This document shows, one piece after another, positions 48,131 through 60,300 of a DNA stretch of 64,000 bases. Position 1 is the first letter of the stretch, and each line of letters opens with the position of its first letter. The notes under the pieces were generated by a model. It ran no database searches. It had not been told where the DNA came from and saw only the letters and a list, made by a program, of their open reading frames with translations. The stretch covers positions 128,069,429-128,133,428 of the forward strand of contig CM045770.1 of NCBI GenBank assembly GCA_025200525.1. The letters run 5' to 3'. Position numbers and translations under genes: made by a program. Source of the stretch: Camellia lanceoleosa. Its lineage: Eukaryota > Streptophyta > Magnoliopsida > Ericales > Theaceae.

Positions 48131-49486
48131 TGCAAAGTGTAAAGAGGGAACTGAGATGTATACCTCCCAAGCTAGCCAATAGCCTTCGATCAAGTGTCCA
48201 ATCGCGCAGGAGGTCGAGCTCATATAACCGTACAGGGTAGCGAGGCCGGCCCCGCCCCAATCGTAGAAACTCACTCGGGGAAGGACCACCAATGCGCTCA
48301 GCAAATATAGCCCCATAGTGTTCGCCCTGTTCGCAAACAGGGTGGTACCGAAGAGGAACATCAGAAAACCCTGAGCGTAGTGCTTTATCTCCTCTACTGT
48401 TTCTGCCTCGGTCCCCCAAAACCGCTCCTCGAACCAGCTGTATCTGACCTGGGCTGTCCGGAACAAAGGCGAGTGCACCCCCAGAAGCTCAATCCAAGAA
48501 GCCTCCCGCTCCCCCATATCAGGATCAAGAGGAATCGGATCACCCCCTACGCCTAGGCCTATGATCATGGCGAAGTCGTAAGGGGTCATCGTCATCTCTC
48601 CGGTAGTGGAAAGGTAGAGAGAGTTGGTCATGTCCCACCATCTCTTCACTAGTGCTCTAAGAAGTGGACGGCTCGCTATGACTCGTGACAATCCATAGCA
48701 GAATAGGCTGAAGCCTGCCTCCTCAACAATAGCTCGTACTCTAACAGGGAGCTCGTTGTACCAATCTCTGGCCATTGTGGCCCCATAGCCCATGTATGCG
48801 CGAGCATCACCCTGTGGCAGAGGACAGGTGAATCAATATAAACACAGTTCGATGAAAAGGAAGTACAAAACAAATGCAATCGCATTGATGAAAACACAAT
48901 CAGATAAAGGGTATTGCAAGAAATACAAGTAAAGAACATCAGATGTGCAAGTGCATAGAGTTCATACCTCAACGGCAACGACTGAAAGATGGGAATCTGG
49001 CTCCCTCGGTAAGAGATCCGTCGGTGCATCAGCAAAATCAGTGAAGTGCCTAACGCCTCCAGCAGGCAGAATGTGCCTCTGGGAATGATACCTCGCCGCG
49101 TCAAAAGGCCTCACTCCCAGTGGTAAGGGCTCTGGCTCTACATCAGAATCAAACTCTGCCTCGAACTCCATCTCTAGAAGAGCCCTGTCATGTGGAAAGT
49201 TGTCTGCCATCTGGAATATAGATGAAGAGTCGATGAAAAGTGAAGAAAATGGGGAAAATAGGTGGAAAATGCCAAAAGTCAACTTAAGTCAAACCCTAGG
49301 AGAGAGAAAATGGGAGAAAAAGTCAAATCCTGAGAAAAGGCGCCAAACCCAAGAGAAACTCGAGGAGAACAAGCCTCAAGTGGTGAAAATGAAGAAAAAA
49401 GCACCGAAATCAATTTTCAATCGATTCAAAACGAAGGAAATCAAGAGGTTTTAGCGAATCAACTTCGCGTAGGGCATTGGAAAACG

Positions 49487-49690
49487 CATATAAAGCTCGG
49501 ATCTAGAGAGAATGAATGTCTAGAGTGAGAGAGGGATGGATTTCGGACAAGAGGAAGTGAGGAAATGAAGTTTGGGTGTGTTTACTTAAAGACCCGAAAG
49601 TGAAAAGACCAAAAAGGGTCGATCTGCCATCGATGGCCAGTCGGCCACCACTGGTGGCCGATGGCCCTTGAGGGTGGCCGACACCTCTCC
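49487..49690 (-). promoter_or_regulatory. Promoter of the A PMD gene
   Basis: A minus-strand TATA-like TTTATATG lies at 49487-49494, about 280 bases before the ATG. 140-200 bases further upstream, at 49635-49685, lie GTCGGC, ggccga and GCCGAC motifs. Confidence 0.45.
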
Positions 49691-49899
49691 CTGGTGGTCG
49701 TCAATCGTCCAGTATTCCTCCTTTGAGTCTTGCTACTTTTTTGTGTCCTTAGTTCTCCAAAAGTGTAAGAAAAGTTCACTTTTAAGCTCAAATTGCCTCA
49801 GCGGAAGCTCTAAACCGTGTCTTCGGTGCATGATGTTTATTACTAATCAACACGAATGAGGTGTATCCTTTTTAACTTGTTGCAACTCTTCCGAGAGGT

Positions 49900-50120
49900 A
49901 AATCGGAAGTTGCATTCCTCTATTGTTGCATAGAATATGCATTTCTCCATTGTTGTATGAAATATGCATTTCTCCATTGTCGCATAGAATATGCATAGGA
50001 CATGCACTTCTCCATTTGCATAGAACATGCTTCCAATTATCATGCATAGAACATGTTGTCACCACATTTGCATAGAACATGCTTTGTTTATTGTGCATAG
50101 AACATGCACCCTTACTATGC
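49900..50120. repeat. GTTGCATAGAATATGCAT repeats (A)
   Basis: Repeats of about 28 bases with 'gcatagaatatgcatttctcc' near 49930-50010, counterpart of 36240-36480. Confidence 0.65.
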
Positions 50121-50221
50121 TGTATTTGTTAAGTCTATTTCTTATGTAGGCACGATATTGTATGCATAGTTCATTCAAATGAGTTCCAGGTGAAATCATT
50201 CCTTCCCTTCAAATTACTCGC

Positions 50222-50690
50222 TTCGGTTAAAAACATTCGGGTACGCCCGGTGTTTACACCACATTTTTCTCCTCTCCCGTGCGACGTGTTAGGATGCCTT
50301 CAGTTAGAGACATTTGGGTGCGTCTCGGTGTTCTCATTACCTCTTCTCCTCTCGTGTGCAACGCATTAGGACGCCTTCGGTTAGAGACATTTGGGTGTGT
50401 CCCGGTGTTCTCATTACCTATTTCTCCTCTCGCGTGCGACGCGTTAGGACGCTTCGGCTAGAGACATTTGGGCTCATCCCGATGTTCTCATTACCTCTTC
50501 TTCTCTCGCGTGCGACGTGTTAGGACACCTTCAGTTAGAGACATTTGGGTGCTTTCCAATGTTCTCGCTACCCCTTTCTCCTCTCGCGTGCTACGCGTTA
50601 GGACGCTTCGGTTAGAAACATTCGGGTGCATCCCGATGTTCATGCCTCTCTTTTCTCCTTTCGCGTGCAACACGTTGGAATCTTACTTGA
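50222..50690. repeat. 77-bp tandem array in the 3' region of A
   Basis: The word ttagga recurs at 50289, 50366, 50444, 50520 and 50598, spacing 76-78 bases, with a decayed sixth copy (ttggaa) at 50675. Units contain 'agagacatttggg', 'gttctcattacc' and 'cgcgtgcgacg'. It occupies the same place as the 50-bp array of B but amplifies a different, overlapping segment. Confidence 0.9.
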
Positions 50691-51157
50691 GACCTCGGGT
50701 GCACCCGACAGTGGTGTTGCTCTTCATCTTTCCTGCGCGTCGCATAGTTAAGCTTGCATAATTTTCTTACATCCTTTCTGCATGAAATGTGGTTTGGCTT
50801 GTGATTCCTACGCGTGGCGTGTTTATTTACTTACTTCTTTTCGTGTATGAGATTATTGTACCTCGTTTTGGTTTGTATGAATGTGGCACTTATCATTGCA
50901 TAGCATTTGCATTTAAATGTTTCATTGCAGCCTCATTGCATGATCATAAGTTATGTTCTGCATTATGCATATCACTTGCATCTTGCCCCAGAACTACGCT
51001 GGTTTGATTCCTTGCAAAGGGATACGTGGGAAGCCTGCAAGCGCAAGCATTCTTTGTCTTGCTTGTTTGTTTGTCCAAGTCTTCGGCCTTGTTAAAAATG
51101 GGTCGTCTTTGGGCTTTGACATTCACTCCCGTCATTTTATGACTTCCGAGTTCTGTC
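50691..51157 (+). other. 3' non-coding tail of A
   Basis: Matches B at 37051-37576. No gene is seen. Confidence 0.5.
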
Positions 51158-51166
51158 AAAGAGGGG
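51158..51166 (+). promoter_or_regulatory. Polypurine tract of A
   Basis: AAAGAGGGG lies four bases before the 3' LTR and is identical to the tract in B. Confidence 0.75.
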
Positions 51167-51170
51167 CAAC

Positions 51171-51591
51171 TGTAGACACTCCATTTCTTACCGTCATCAA
51201 GACTTAGACGTCATCACTTGTGCACTCGATGATTGTGCATGTCTGTGTTCGTTTTGAACGCCCAAAGTCCTCGGCGGAATGCCTTGTCTTTAAGCCTCTA
51301 AACGTTATTCTTTCTATGCCTTGTTTTGGACCAAAACTTGGTGTCTGGACCTCTTGGTGACCTGTCGGCCACCACCCAAGGCTGTCGGCCATGGGATGTT
51401 TTTTTCGACCACTAGTGGTGGCCGACGGCCACCAATGCCTTTTTCCAGATATTTATTAACAATTGTGCCAGTTGTTGCACACTGAGCTGCATCTCCATAC
51501 ACGTGTATGGTGAGATGTTTCTAAGCTCAAGGGGTGTTTTTCTATACATAGGGGGGTTCCTCCCCCATTTTGGAGGGTTAGAAAAATTAGA

Positions 51592-51636
<45 letters not shown>

Positions 51637-54433
51637 GCTTTCTCTCTCTGTCTTGATATTTTGTACACATTTGCTCACAAGTCCTTAGCTTTTACATACC
51701 AACCCTTAACCAAATACTCTCACCTTTGGCCTGAGATTATTTGGAGTCTAGTTTGAGCTCTAGAAGGTGTTTTGAGCTTGAATTATTGGCTATTTTGTGC
51801 TTTGCTTCAAAGGTATAGCACTTACCTTATTTATACTTGTTTTGTATCTTGGTTTTGCCATCTATTTCAACTATTTTTGGGCTGATTTTGAACTGTCAAA
51901 AACTTTGTTTTTGTGACTTAAAAGTGTTGGTTTGAGGTCTCTTTGAGTTAGGGGTGGTCCACCCTTCTTGCTCCTTTGTTTGTTAAGCCTTTGTACCTTT
52001 TTTCACCACTTTTAAACCAACTTTTTTGGACCTTTTAACCACTGAATTTCAGAGGTTTTTCAGTGGTAAAAATCTTATTTTGAAGTCCAAAATTGGAGGG
52101 GTTAGCCTCCCCTCCTTGTGTCTTGTTTGCATGCCTAGTTAGCCTCACATGTTAGCTTATTATTTTAGCTTTTTGTGGCTCAAGTCCAGCATGTTTTAAG
52201 CTCTGCTTTGACCTGTTTTGGCTCTGTTTTAGGCTGGTTAATTCATTTGAGTCTTGTATTGCATAGTTGTAGTGTAATTTCCTTCACTAGCTTGATGTTT
52301 TAATGCTTTAATCATCATTGTTTTGAGTTAATAGCACGTTTTAGTGTTGTTTTGCACTTCATTTCAACACTATAATCTCCGCAATCTCCCTTAAGTCTTC
52401 ACTCTTTTGTTTGCTTTGAAAGTGGCTTTAAACCTCTTATTTGCCTAAGTGTGAAATGGAGGTGTTGCACCTAATGGATTAATCCCTTAGGGGGTTCATT
52501 ACCAACAATGCAATGCCTCTTTCATGCCCAAAGCAACTTGTTGTTCGAGTCATCTTTCCATTAGAGGACACTCACTAATAGACTTAATGGATTAAAGAAT
52601 GGCTTTGGTAATTAAAATGAGTACACAAAATCGAACAAGTAAAAGAGGCAAGATAAGCATTCTTTGTGTTGCATTGCATATGTTCAAATCGGACGTTAGT
52701 TTGAACACAAGGGAAATGAGACCTTTCATATTCAAAAGTGATGAAATGTGCCATTTTCCTTGGTCTCCATTGCCCTTGATCATGCATGATAAGGTGATGG
52801 TCCTTTGGTCTCATTTTGCATTCATTGAACTTGCACAATTGGTCTCACAAACCATCATGCAATGAAATTGCTTGATTGATGGTTTGTAAACCCAAACTTT
52901 GTCCCTCCTTTGATCTCCCCATGAAAAGGAAAGGCAAAGTGTGCAAATAATATGTGAGAATACACTGTTTTGCTCCGTTTGCTCTCTGTTGCTGAAAAAA
53001 TAGGAGTTCATGTCAGCCGATAGGCCCCCTGTCGGCCACCAATGAAATTTGCACAGTGTGTTCCTGAGGTGGAACAGAGGTATTCTGGAAGTTGGCAGAA
53101 TTTTTGGTGTTCAAATGAGCAAACAGAGGCTCGCCGCAGCAAAACAGTGACTTTTCGGGTAGAGGAACCGACCATGCATGCATCCCTCGTTTCCCAAGGT
53201 CGTTTAGTTAACTTGTCTAGTTAATTAGTTGATTAATTAGTGTTGTAATAATTAGCTTAATTAGTGTAGCTAGTTAGTTGGCTTATTTATTCGGACCCTC
53301 ATTCGCGAGGGCGTAATGTTGTAATAAGTATGCATGTGTGTGTATATTTTCCAACTCCACATCTTTCTCCCTTTTATTTAATCACTTTTGATAGTTAGAT
53401 TAGGACATGTTTTGATTAGCATATCGCATGCTTACATCCATTCATTCGTATTGCATGTACCGAGGCTCGGCACATCATTCAAACTGTATTATCATTTCAA
53501 TATCTTATTTGAATACGTGTTTAACCACATGTTATCAAGTTATTTCATCTGTCATATTAGTAGTCGGGCCTATTAATTGCATTATTGCATGTATTGCATT
53601 AGACATCTTGCATAGTTAGGATCATGCATCTTTCTAACTAGTTTCTGTTTTGGCTTGGAGTACTCAGTGAGTTTTATGCTTTAGCATACTTGCATGAGTG
53701 TGATTTCCATATTGCCATGTTTCGCTTGCTTGCCATGAGACTATGTGCCTAAATGCTAAGCTGCATGAATGCTTGTGGATGAAGGCTTATTGTTTGAATT
53801 GGAATGATTCAACGAATATAAGTTTTAAGCCCACTTTGTTGAGTAGCAAATCATGTTTTAAACCCACTTTGTTTGGTGGCAAATCCGCAATCTTTAAGCC
53901 CACTTGAGGGTGGCAACTTCAAACCGTTTTCGGAAACAAACATGAGTTGAAATGTTCCAATTCTTGCGGTGTTGTCTATACTTGCTTGCGCGCATCATAT
54001 AGTAAGGTTAGATTCATAACTGGAACAAGAACGCATAATATTTATAAAATATCATATCATGATTAGTAGAGGCTGATCTTTGATCGGGCGAGCGAGGGTG
54101 CTCAATTCATAACCTTCCCCCCTCGTACCTAAGTTCTCGAACCGAGGCAACTTTGGTGATGACGGACACATGGCTTTCGACACGAGTCGGGGTTTCCTAA
54201 ATTTTTCCAAAAATAAAATATTTAGGTAGCGACTCTGTATCTGGTAAAGCAGTTCAATTTTGGCATTATTTGATTTAAAATCGATCTTCCAAAACCATTT
54301 GCTGGATTTGAACTCTTTGGTGTTTATCAATTTCACGTTGCACTTGTGAGACTAGATTCAGAACCGCAGGAGTCCGAACTGTCGGGCTTTCTTTCAAACC
54401 TTTCAAAAGGGGGTGCGAAAAAGCCGGGCTACA
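51171..54433 (+). repeat. 3' LTR of element A
   Basis: A 3263-bp copy paired with 2809-6109, starting TGTAGACACT and ending GGGCTACA. The promoter block has GTCGGC at 51364-51369 and 51384-51389, GCCGAC at 51421-51426, the 16-bp CACGTG palindrome at 51495-51510 and a TATA-like CTATACATAG near 51542. A long TC microsatellite (about 51600-51635) follows, which is shorter in the 5' LTR. It lacks most of the internal GGCCGAC cluster present at 4645-4707. Confidence 0.9.
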
Positions 54434-54438
54434 CTAAC
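54434..54438. repeat. Right target-site duplication of element A
   Basis: CTAAC, partner of CCAAC at 2804-2808. Confidence 0.6.
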
Positions 54439-55171
54439 AAATTTCAAATCATACAGAGCTTGTTAACTAAAAATCAATCCATTACTTGAAATCACACCCA
54501 CCTGTAAAAGCAGCGATAGCACCTTTTGCCACACACAACAGTAGTGGTAGCACGTTTCGGCACACACAGCAGTAGCGGTAGCACCTTTCAAAGACACACA
54601 AAGATCGATGGCGGCAGCACCCTTCGCACACACTACAAGTGGCGGCACCGCCGACACACCGTACAACAAAGGCTGACACAGTCGGCTCTCTCTACTCTCT
54701 GAACACTTCAGTCGGTGCTAATGGGTCTCCAGTCTCCTCTCTCTCTCTCTCTCTCTCTTTACTCTATTCTTTTCTTTTTCTTTTTCTTTTTTATTTCAAA
54801 TGAAATGTGTGGGTGAAAACTTTGAGATGGGTTGTACAAAAAAATGGGGGTGTATAAAGAACTTGGACCATTCGAGCCTTATGATTTTCGAGTTACGAAT
54901 CACAACTGTACACCTATGTGAATTGATGAGGTAAGGGTTACACCTAGATTCGAGCTCCTCTCGAGCCAGTCGAATTCAGTGTACCAAGACTTATTCTTAT
55001 TCTACAACACTTGGATGATGAATGATATCCAAAAGATGTCAAGTCATGGATAAGAATGGGAATTCGTGGAAGATTAGGACTATCTTACCTGAATGAAAGT
55101 CTTAGGGAAAATGAAATGTAGCTAGCACAATATCCAATTGGATAAAATATGACCACTTTGTAGCCTATCTA
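54439..55171. other. Intergenic flank with minisatellite
   Basis: No gene is supported. 54508-54650 holds about four degenerate units of 31-36 bases with 'tagcacctttc' and 'gcacacac' words. A CT microsatellite lies at about 54735-54762. Confidence 0.5.
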
Positions 55172-55249
55172 GTGCGGTAAATGAATAGAGCCGTTTATGA
55201 ATAGGCTCAAACTTGATTTGGTAAGAGTTTGTTTGAATTTGGTTCGTCA

Positions 55250-55288
<39 letters not shown>

Positions 55289-56208
55289 GTTCAAACTCAA
55301 GCTCGAGCTCGTTAAATTTTTAATAAACAAGCCCAAACATTCTAAAGCTTAGCTCGTAAGCTCGACTCGTTAGCTGGCTCGTTTAATATTTATTATTTAT
55401 ATATTAAATAATATAAAAATATGTATAAAAAATAAGATAAATATGTTATTTATATATTTAAAAAATATAAATGTAAATAATAGTTAACTATAGATAATAC
55501 ATTTATATAAGGGGGATGCACCAATAAATCCCAAATTAATAACTTATGCACTGTTTAGTCCTAAAAATTTTCTTATAGACTGAAAGGTCCCATTACAATG
55601 TTAATAACATCAGATACAATGTTAATAACATTAGAATCATGTTACAAACATTAGATTTCAAACATCTAATGTTCATCAAATTTCAATAATGTTTGAAAAT
55701 ATAGGATGAAAAACATCTAATGTTCATCAGATTTCAATAAATTTTGAAATTATAGAATGAAACATCAGATTATTTACATCATTTACATCATGCTGATGTA
55801 AAAATGGGACTAAATGGAGCATAAGAAAACTTTTAGGACTAAATGGTTCAACGTTTCAAAAACTAGGACTTATGGGTAAATTTTCCTTTATATAATAGTG
55901 GCAATAGATATTATTATTTTGGTAAAATATTGACTTTTTTTTAGTATGTTTATATATATTGTATATATAATTGTATAATCAAAGTTTTAATTGTAACTTT
56001 AGTCTGATACACAAATATGAATTTATAAATTTTTTGGCTCGTTAAGGCTCGTGAATGGGCTTGAGCTCGAGTCAAGCCTAAGCTAACTCGATTCAAGCTC
56101 AGTTCGTTAAATTTTTATTGAGCTCGAGCTCGAGATCGTTAAAATCTTAATAAATAAGTCCAAATATTCTAAAACTCTGCTCGACTCGACTCGACTCGTT
56201 TGCAGCCC
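55172..56208. mobile_element. GCTCGAGC-rich DNA-transposon-like repeat
   Basis: The left end 'tgcggtaaatgaatagagcc' and the reversed right end 'gggctgcaaacgagtcgagt' resemble each other. Both flanks carry 'gctcgagctcgttaaattttta'-type words (55300-55320 and 56105-56130) in inverted orientation. This is the look of a common plant terminal-inverted-repeat element. A 35-T run (55252-55286) and a Mutator-type MITE (55511-55886) lie inside it. The ends and class are uncertain. Confidence 0.5.
55511..55886 (+). mobile_element. Mutator-type MITE, copy 1
   Basis: A 376-bp element starting GGGGGATGCACC and ending AAATTTTCC. It is flanked by perfect 9-bp duplications TTTATATAA (55502-55510 and 55887-55895). 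Its ends form imperfect inverted repeats of about 80 bases sharing 'tttagtcctaaaa', 'ttttcttat' and 'gtccca'. The 9-bp duplication points to a Mutator-like source. It has no coding capacity. Confidence 0.8.
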
Positions 56209-56525
56209 TAGTCCTAACTAAGGGGAAGAAGTCCAAATATTTGATAAATGTTGCAATCTTCTATCTACTTTTCTTCCATAAATTATTATGTCTCTGATCC
56301 CAATTTATTCACGTATATTTTTTTTATTGTGAGATTTTTTATGTGATTTAATCATAAAGAGTAAATTGAGACACAAACAATTTTTAAGACAAAAGATACT
56401 CGCTGGATTTCCATGACGAAACTATTAACAATGGTATTACATGTATCAATTGATTTATTAATTAGTGTGCCAATATATACTCTAATATTATCACTTCAAA
56501 ACTATTACTCTACCTATTATACAAA
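56209..56525. other. AT-rich spacer between repeats
   Basis: No feature is seen. It ends in the TTATACAAA target duplication of the next MITE (56517-56525). Confidence 0.4.
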
Positions 56526-56892
56526 GGAAAATTTACTCATAAGTCCTAGTTTTTGAAACGTTGAACCATTTAGTCCTAAAAGTTTTCTTATGCTCCATTT
56601 AGTCCCATTTTTACATCAGCATGATGTAAATGATCTGATGTTTCATTCTATAATTTCAAAATTTATTGAAATCTCATGAACATTAGATATTTTTCATCAT
56701 ATATTTTCAAACATTATTAAAATTTGATGAACATTAAATGTTTGAAATCTAATGTTTGTAACATGACTCTGATGTTATTAACATTGTATCTGATGTTATT
56801 AACATTGTAATGGGACCTTTCAGTCTATAAGAAAACTTTTAGGACTAAACAGTGCATAAGTTATTAATTTGGGATTTATTGGTGCATCCCCC
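56526..56892 (-). mobile_element. Mutator-type MITE, copy 2, inverted
   Basis: A 367-bp copy of the same element in reverse orientation. It is flanked by perfect 9-bp duplications TTATACAAA (56517-56525 and 56893-56901). The different target sequence shows it is an independent insertion, not an arm of one large foldback. Confidence 0.82.
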
Positions 56893-56901
56893 TTATACAA
56901 A

Positions 56902-57325
56902 CTATAAAGACTCAAAACCTCTAAATTATGCCACATCATCCGTTATTACACTAATTAATATATCAATTGATGGATATAGCTTTAATCTTAAGCAAAATAT
57001 GATGTCTTGTTCATTGATTACATATTAATTATTTGTGACATTAATATGAGGTGATTATTGGAACTTTTAATTATGCAATGAAGAGAATTTGAATGGAAGG
57101 TGTGATCAGTCAATCTTACAACCTAGTATATGGTATTTCAAGATGAGGTGGTTATTTAGAATTGTTGATACAAGTAGTAGTGCACGTAAATGTTTGGGGA
57201 TGAGTACAAACATTAAATAAATAAAAGGAAGAAAAAAAACTTTGGTGTATTGATGATAACATATGGCATGGCATGAAAGATTAAGCAGTAAAAATCAATC
57301 TCAGTCTATACAAGGGATTCAAATA
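56902..57325. other. AT-rich intergenic, nothing recognised
   Basis: No open frame of note and no repeat structure is visible. Confidence 0.4.
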
Positions 57326-60300
57326 TAAAATGTCACGCCCCAAACCTGCCCCTAAAAGTTTGAGCATGACCACCTCAGAAACGGACATAAAACCTGATGT
57401 ATATAACGTATGGGGCCTTAACGGAAGCATTTAATATTAAAAAATAACAAATAGATTAACAGCCATTGAGCTATACTAACATGCCAGGATCACATACACA
57501 TACTCAGCCCCTTTTTCTGAGTGTATGACCAAATGTTGGTAAAGAAAGGGGATCATATACGTACATTTAAACTTTAGATAACAATTAAAGTGCAAAAAGT
57601 GCAAGCCGAAATCTTAACAAAACTTCACAGAAATACATGGCTTGGTTTGGGTGCCTGGACACACTGAGGTTGATAACTGAAGGGCGAGCATCAAGGGTTA
57701 AAACGGACTTCCAAAGTGATTACCTACAGGACAAACATAACACAAAGTGAGCGAAGCTCAGTGAATAATAGTACATAAACAATTTAATGCTCATCTTGAA
57801 TTATAAAATATATATATATATATATCAGTGTGTATATAAATAGAGAGGCATATGGTTAATTTGATTGTGCATTAATTCCAGAACGGCCTTAGGCCCAGTC
57901 TTGAAACATAATGGCTTTAAGCCCTTGAACGGAGTGGCATTAAGCCCTTATACAAAATGGCATAAAGCCCATATCAGAACGGCATAAAGCCCTTATCATG
58001 CGTGTATGAACTCAAGAGATGGCTCGTACGGATTCTAGAGGTGACTCGCATTGCAGCACTTAGTTTTGTACAGCACTTTGTTTCATACTAACAAATCATA
58101 CACAATGGCGATAGGCCTCATAACTTTCACAAAATGGCCATAGGCCTCATAACTTTCACATTGGCTTTAAGCCCAGTTCACATATGTATGGACTAAAGAG
58201 GTGGCTCGTACGGATTCTAGAGGTGACTCGCTTTGCAGCATGTTCCGTACAGCACTTTGCTCCATACCAGAAATTATTAGAATGGACTAGTCCCGGAGCT
58301 ATACAGAGACATACAAGTTCTTTCATTCATTCACATGAGTCAACATAACTAATTTACGTAATTGAGTGCTATTGTTATTTACCAATAAAGGTAAGAGCGT
58401 ATTACAGATTAAACGAGTCCAAAGATACGTAGATACCGTAGTCTCGTAATGCACTTACGTTCCACTTGTTTGTCATGAATCCATACAACTGACTTACAGA
58501 TAATAGTATGTTAGTATCCATTACCAATAATAAACTGAACGTAGTACCCAATAATGCTCTTAGAGTTTCCCCATGTTTTCTCATAAAGTGACATAATTGT
58601 CCCACAATAACAGAACAATAATATTAACGATAAACAGAAGGTAAATGCTCCATTACATTAATAAGAGTGGAGCCATTCACATCATAACGTGAGTCACATA
58701 ATCGTGTTATTGACATTCAATTCTTCCTCCGGCTTGAGTCATTCAGAGGTTAATCTGATACTTAACATAATTTCACAACAGTTATTAATGTACAAAACAA
58801 CCCGTAGTCTTATCCAATTATTCGTTTTGATGATCCACTCTAGGTAGATATCTATATCATATCGGTGTGTGCTAAATTCTTCAATGTTTACATAAGTTCA
58901 CACCAATTTTCACTCCACATACATGTTAACTTAATTGACCACGGAGAACAGAATGTTAATAATAATAATTATTAACGGAAATAATGTACATTTATAGTAC
59001 TATTACTCACAGTGTTGTGGCGGAACGCTACTTTTTCCCGGAGTGTGCCCTTCACACACATAGAACTCACAAGTTAGTTCAAATTCTTCTTACATTCGCA
59101 TTTCAGTCGTTAACTTCCAGTAAATTAAAAAGCATTTTAAGCATTTCAAATATTATTTTCAACTGTCCCAGGGGGTCAAACAGGTCAAAAGAAGCAAACC
59201 ACTTTTTCCATCTTGGGCGCTTGCGTGCGTCATGAGCCCGCGCTTAAATCCTCCCGCGCGTCTTGACGTGATGCCTGCTGCGTTTTTTAGATAGTGTTCA
59301 AGACCAAAATTTGCCCCATTTGCCGCACGTCGGCGTGATGACTCTAACGCGTCTTTGCGATTCTACCAAAAACCTGTCCGAAATTCTCCAAAAATCTAAT
59401 TCTTTGGTGACTTCAACAAGGTCCAAAATAGATCCTTTAATTCATAAAATATGGTTTAAACATCATGTAATTTAGGAGGCAGAACATGTGGACACATGAT
59501 TCCATAGTCAACATACATCTTATACAAAGTATTACAAACATATATTCATTCTTGTCCCTTGCACTTCATGAGCATAACATAAACATGAAGAATTTTATAC
59601 CATAAGATCATCCAAGTTCATAATTGAGCATGATCATGCATAGATAGGGGATAGGATGAGATTGAATTTCTAAATCAATCTAACATCAACATATCTTCTC
59701 AATTAAATCCATTCACATCCCATATCAAAGAAAATTCTACTCATACACCAAAAATTCCCATCCAAGACAAGAGATGAGGTAATTAAACTTTTACATACCT
59801 TCAGTTTAAGTCTCCCAAATTCTCAACCCCCTTGGAGAATCTTCTTCACTCTACTTCTCAAACCCCTCTCTAACCCAATCTTTTCTCTCAAGAGATAGTT
59901 GCCTCCCAAGTCAAAGTGTTTTAAGGGACATATTACATAGTTATATATATATATATATATAATGTGAATAAGGACAAATATCAATTGTTTAATCATCCTA
60001 AATTGAAATTTCACAGAGAATCTCATTATAGCTTAAAAATCATGCAGATTCCAAATGTCAAAACAATTCCGAATTATCAAGCCTGTAAGGCTCTCAATTT
60101 CTATTCTAAACGTTTTAATTGTAACAGATGCTTTTCTTATCCAACAGATATAAACACAAAATTTTCCATTAAGCATTTCCATGCACAAAATAAGAGACTT
60201 AAACATGTCAGAAGCACATGCGAGGGTCGGGTTATTAAGCTTCTAAGACCTTCAATTTCTGATCCAAACATTCTACTTGTAAACAGATCTTTTTCTTATG

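Larger units (their letters stand above)
46346..49210 (-). pseudogene. Antisense plant mobile domain (PMD) gene of A, six exons
   Basis: Exons read from the minus strand with GT-AG borders are 49210-48968, 48811-48164, 47972-47811, 47704-47173, 47093-46995 and 46738-46346. Exon 1 (81 codons, MADNFPHDRALLEMEF) is acidic. Exon 2 (216 codons, fully open) holds the PMD core: IASRPLLRALVKRWWDMTNS, GEMTMTPYDFAMIIGLGVGGDPIP, GFLMFLFGTTLFANRANTMG and YDWGGAGLATLYGYMSSTS. Exon 3 gives LWVYAYFLTFAPEPEVEVPL and PFSFFRRYFDTIAAHE. Exon 5 is HPRYTEDLLELLASFKGM. The last exon is an acidic serine-rich tail ending PKKRMKKASRD. A one-base loss and stops in exon 4, and a stop in exon 6, break it. The phase of the exon 4-5 junction is uncertain. 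PMD proteins are linked to silencing and gene expression in plants; the role here is unknown. Confidence 0.8.
2809..54433 (+). mobile_element. Element A: Tat-lineage Ty3/gypsy retrotransposon, split by B
   Basis: This is a full-length LTR retrotransposon bounded by matching LTRs (2809-6109 and 51171-54433), both starting TGTAGACAC and ending GGGCTACA. The order is LTR, tRNA-Arg-like primer site, gag, protease, RT, RNase H, second (archaeal-type) RNase H, integrase, antisense cargo genes, tandem repeats, polypurine tract, LTR. The dual RNase H is diagnostic of the Tat clade. Element B (11868-41004) sits inside its RT, so A itself is about 22.5 kb. In the about 285 bases compared by eye from 4201 the two LTRs differ at 8 sites. 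All A reading frames carry stops or frameshifts. Confidence 0.9.

Noticed and set aside
54463..54679. Cysteine-rich small protein on the minus strand
   Set aside because: The frame follows a tandem repeat; no signal peptide or conserved spacing is convincing.
55511..56892. One large foldback transposon with about 370-base terminal repeats
   Set aside because: Each arm has its own different perfect 9-bp duplication, so these are two separate MITE insertions.
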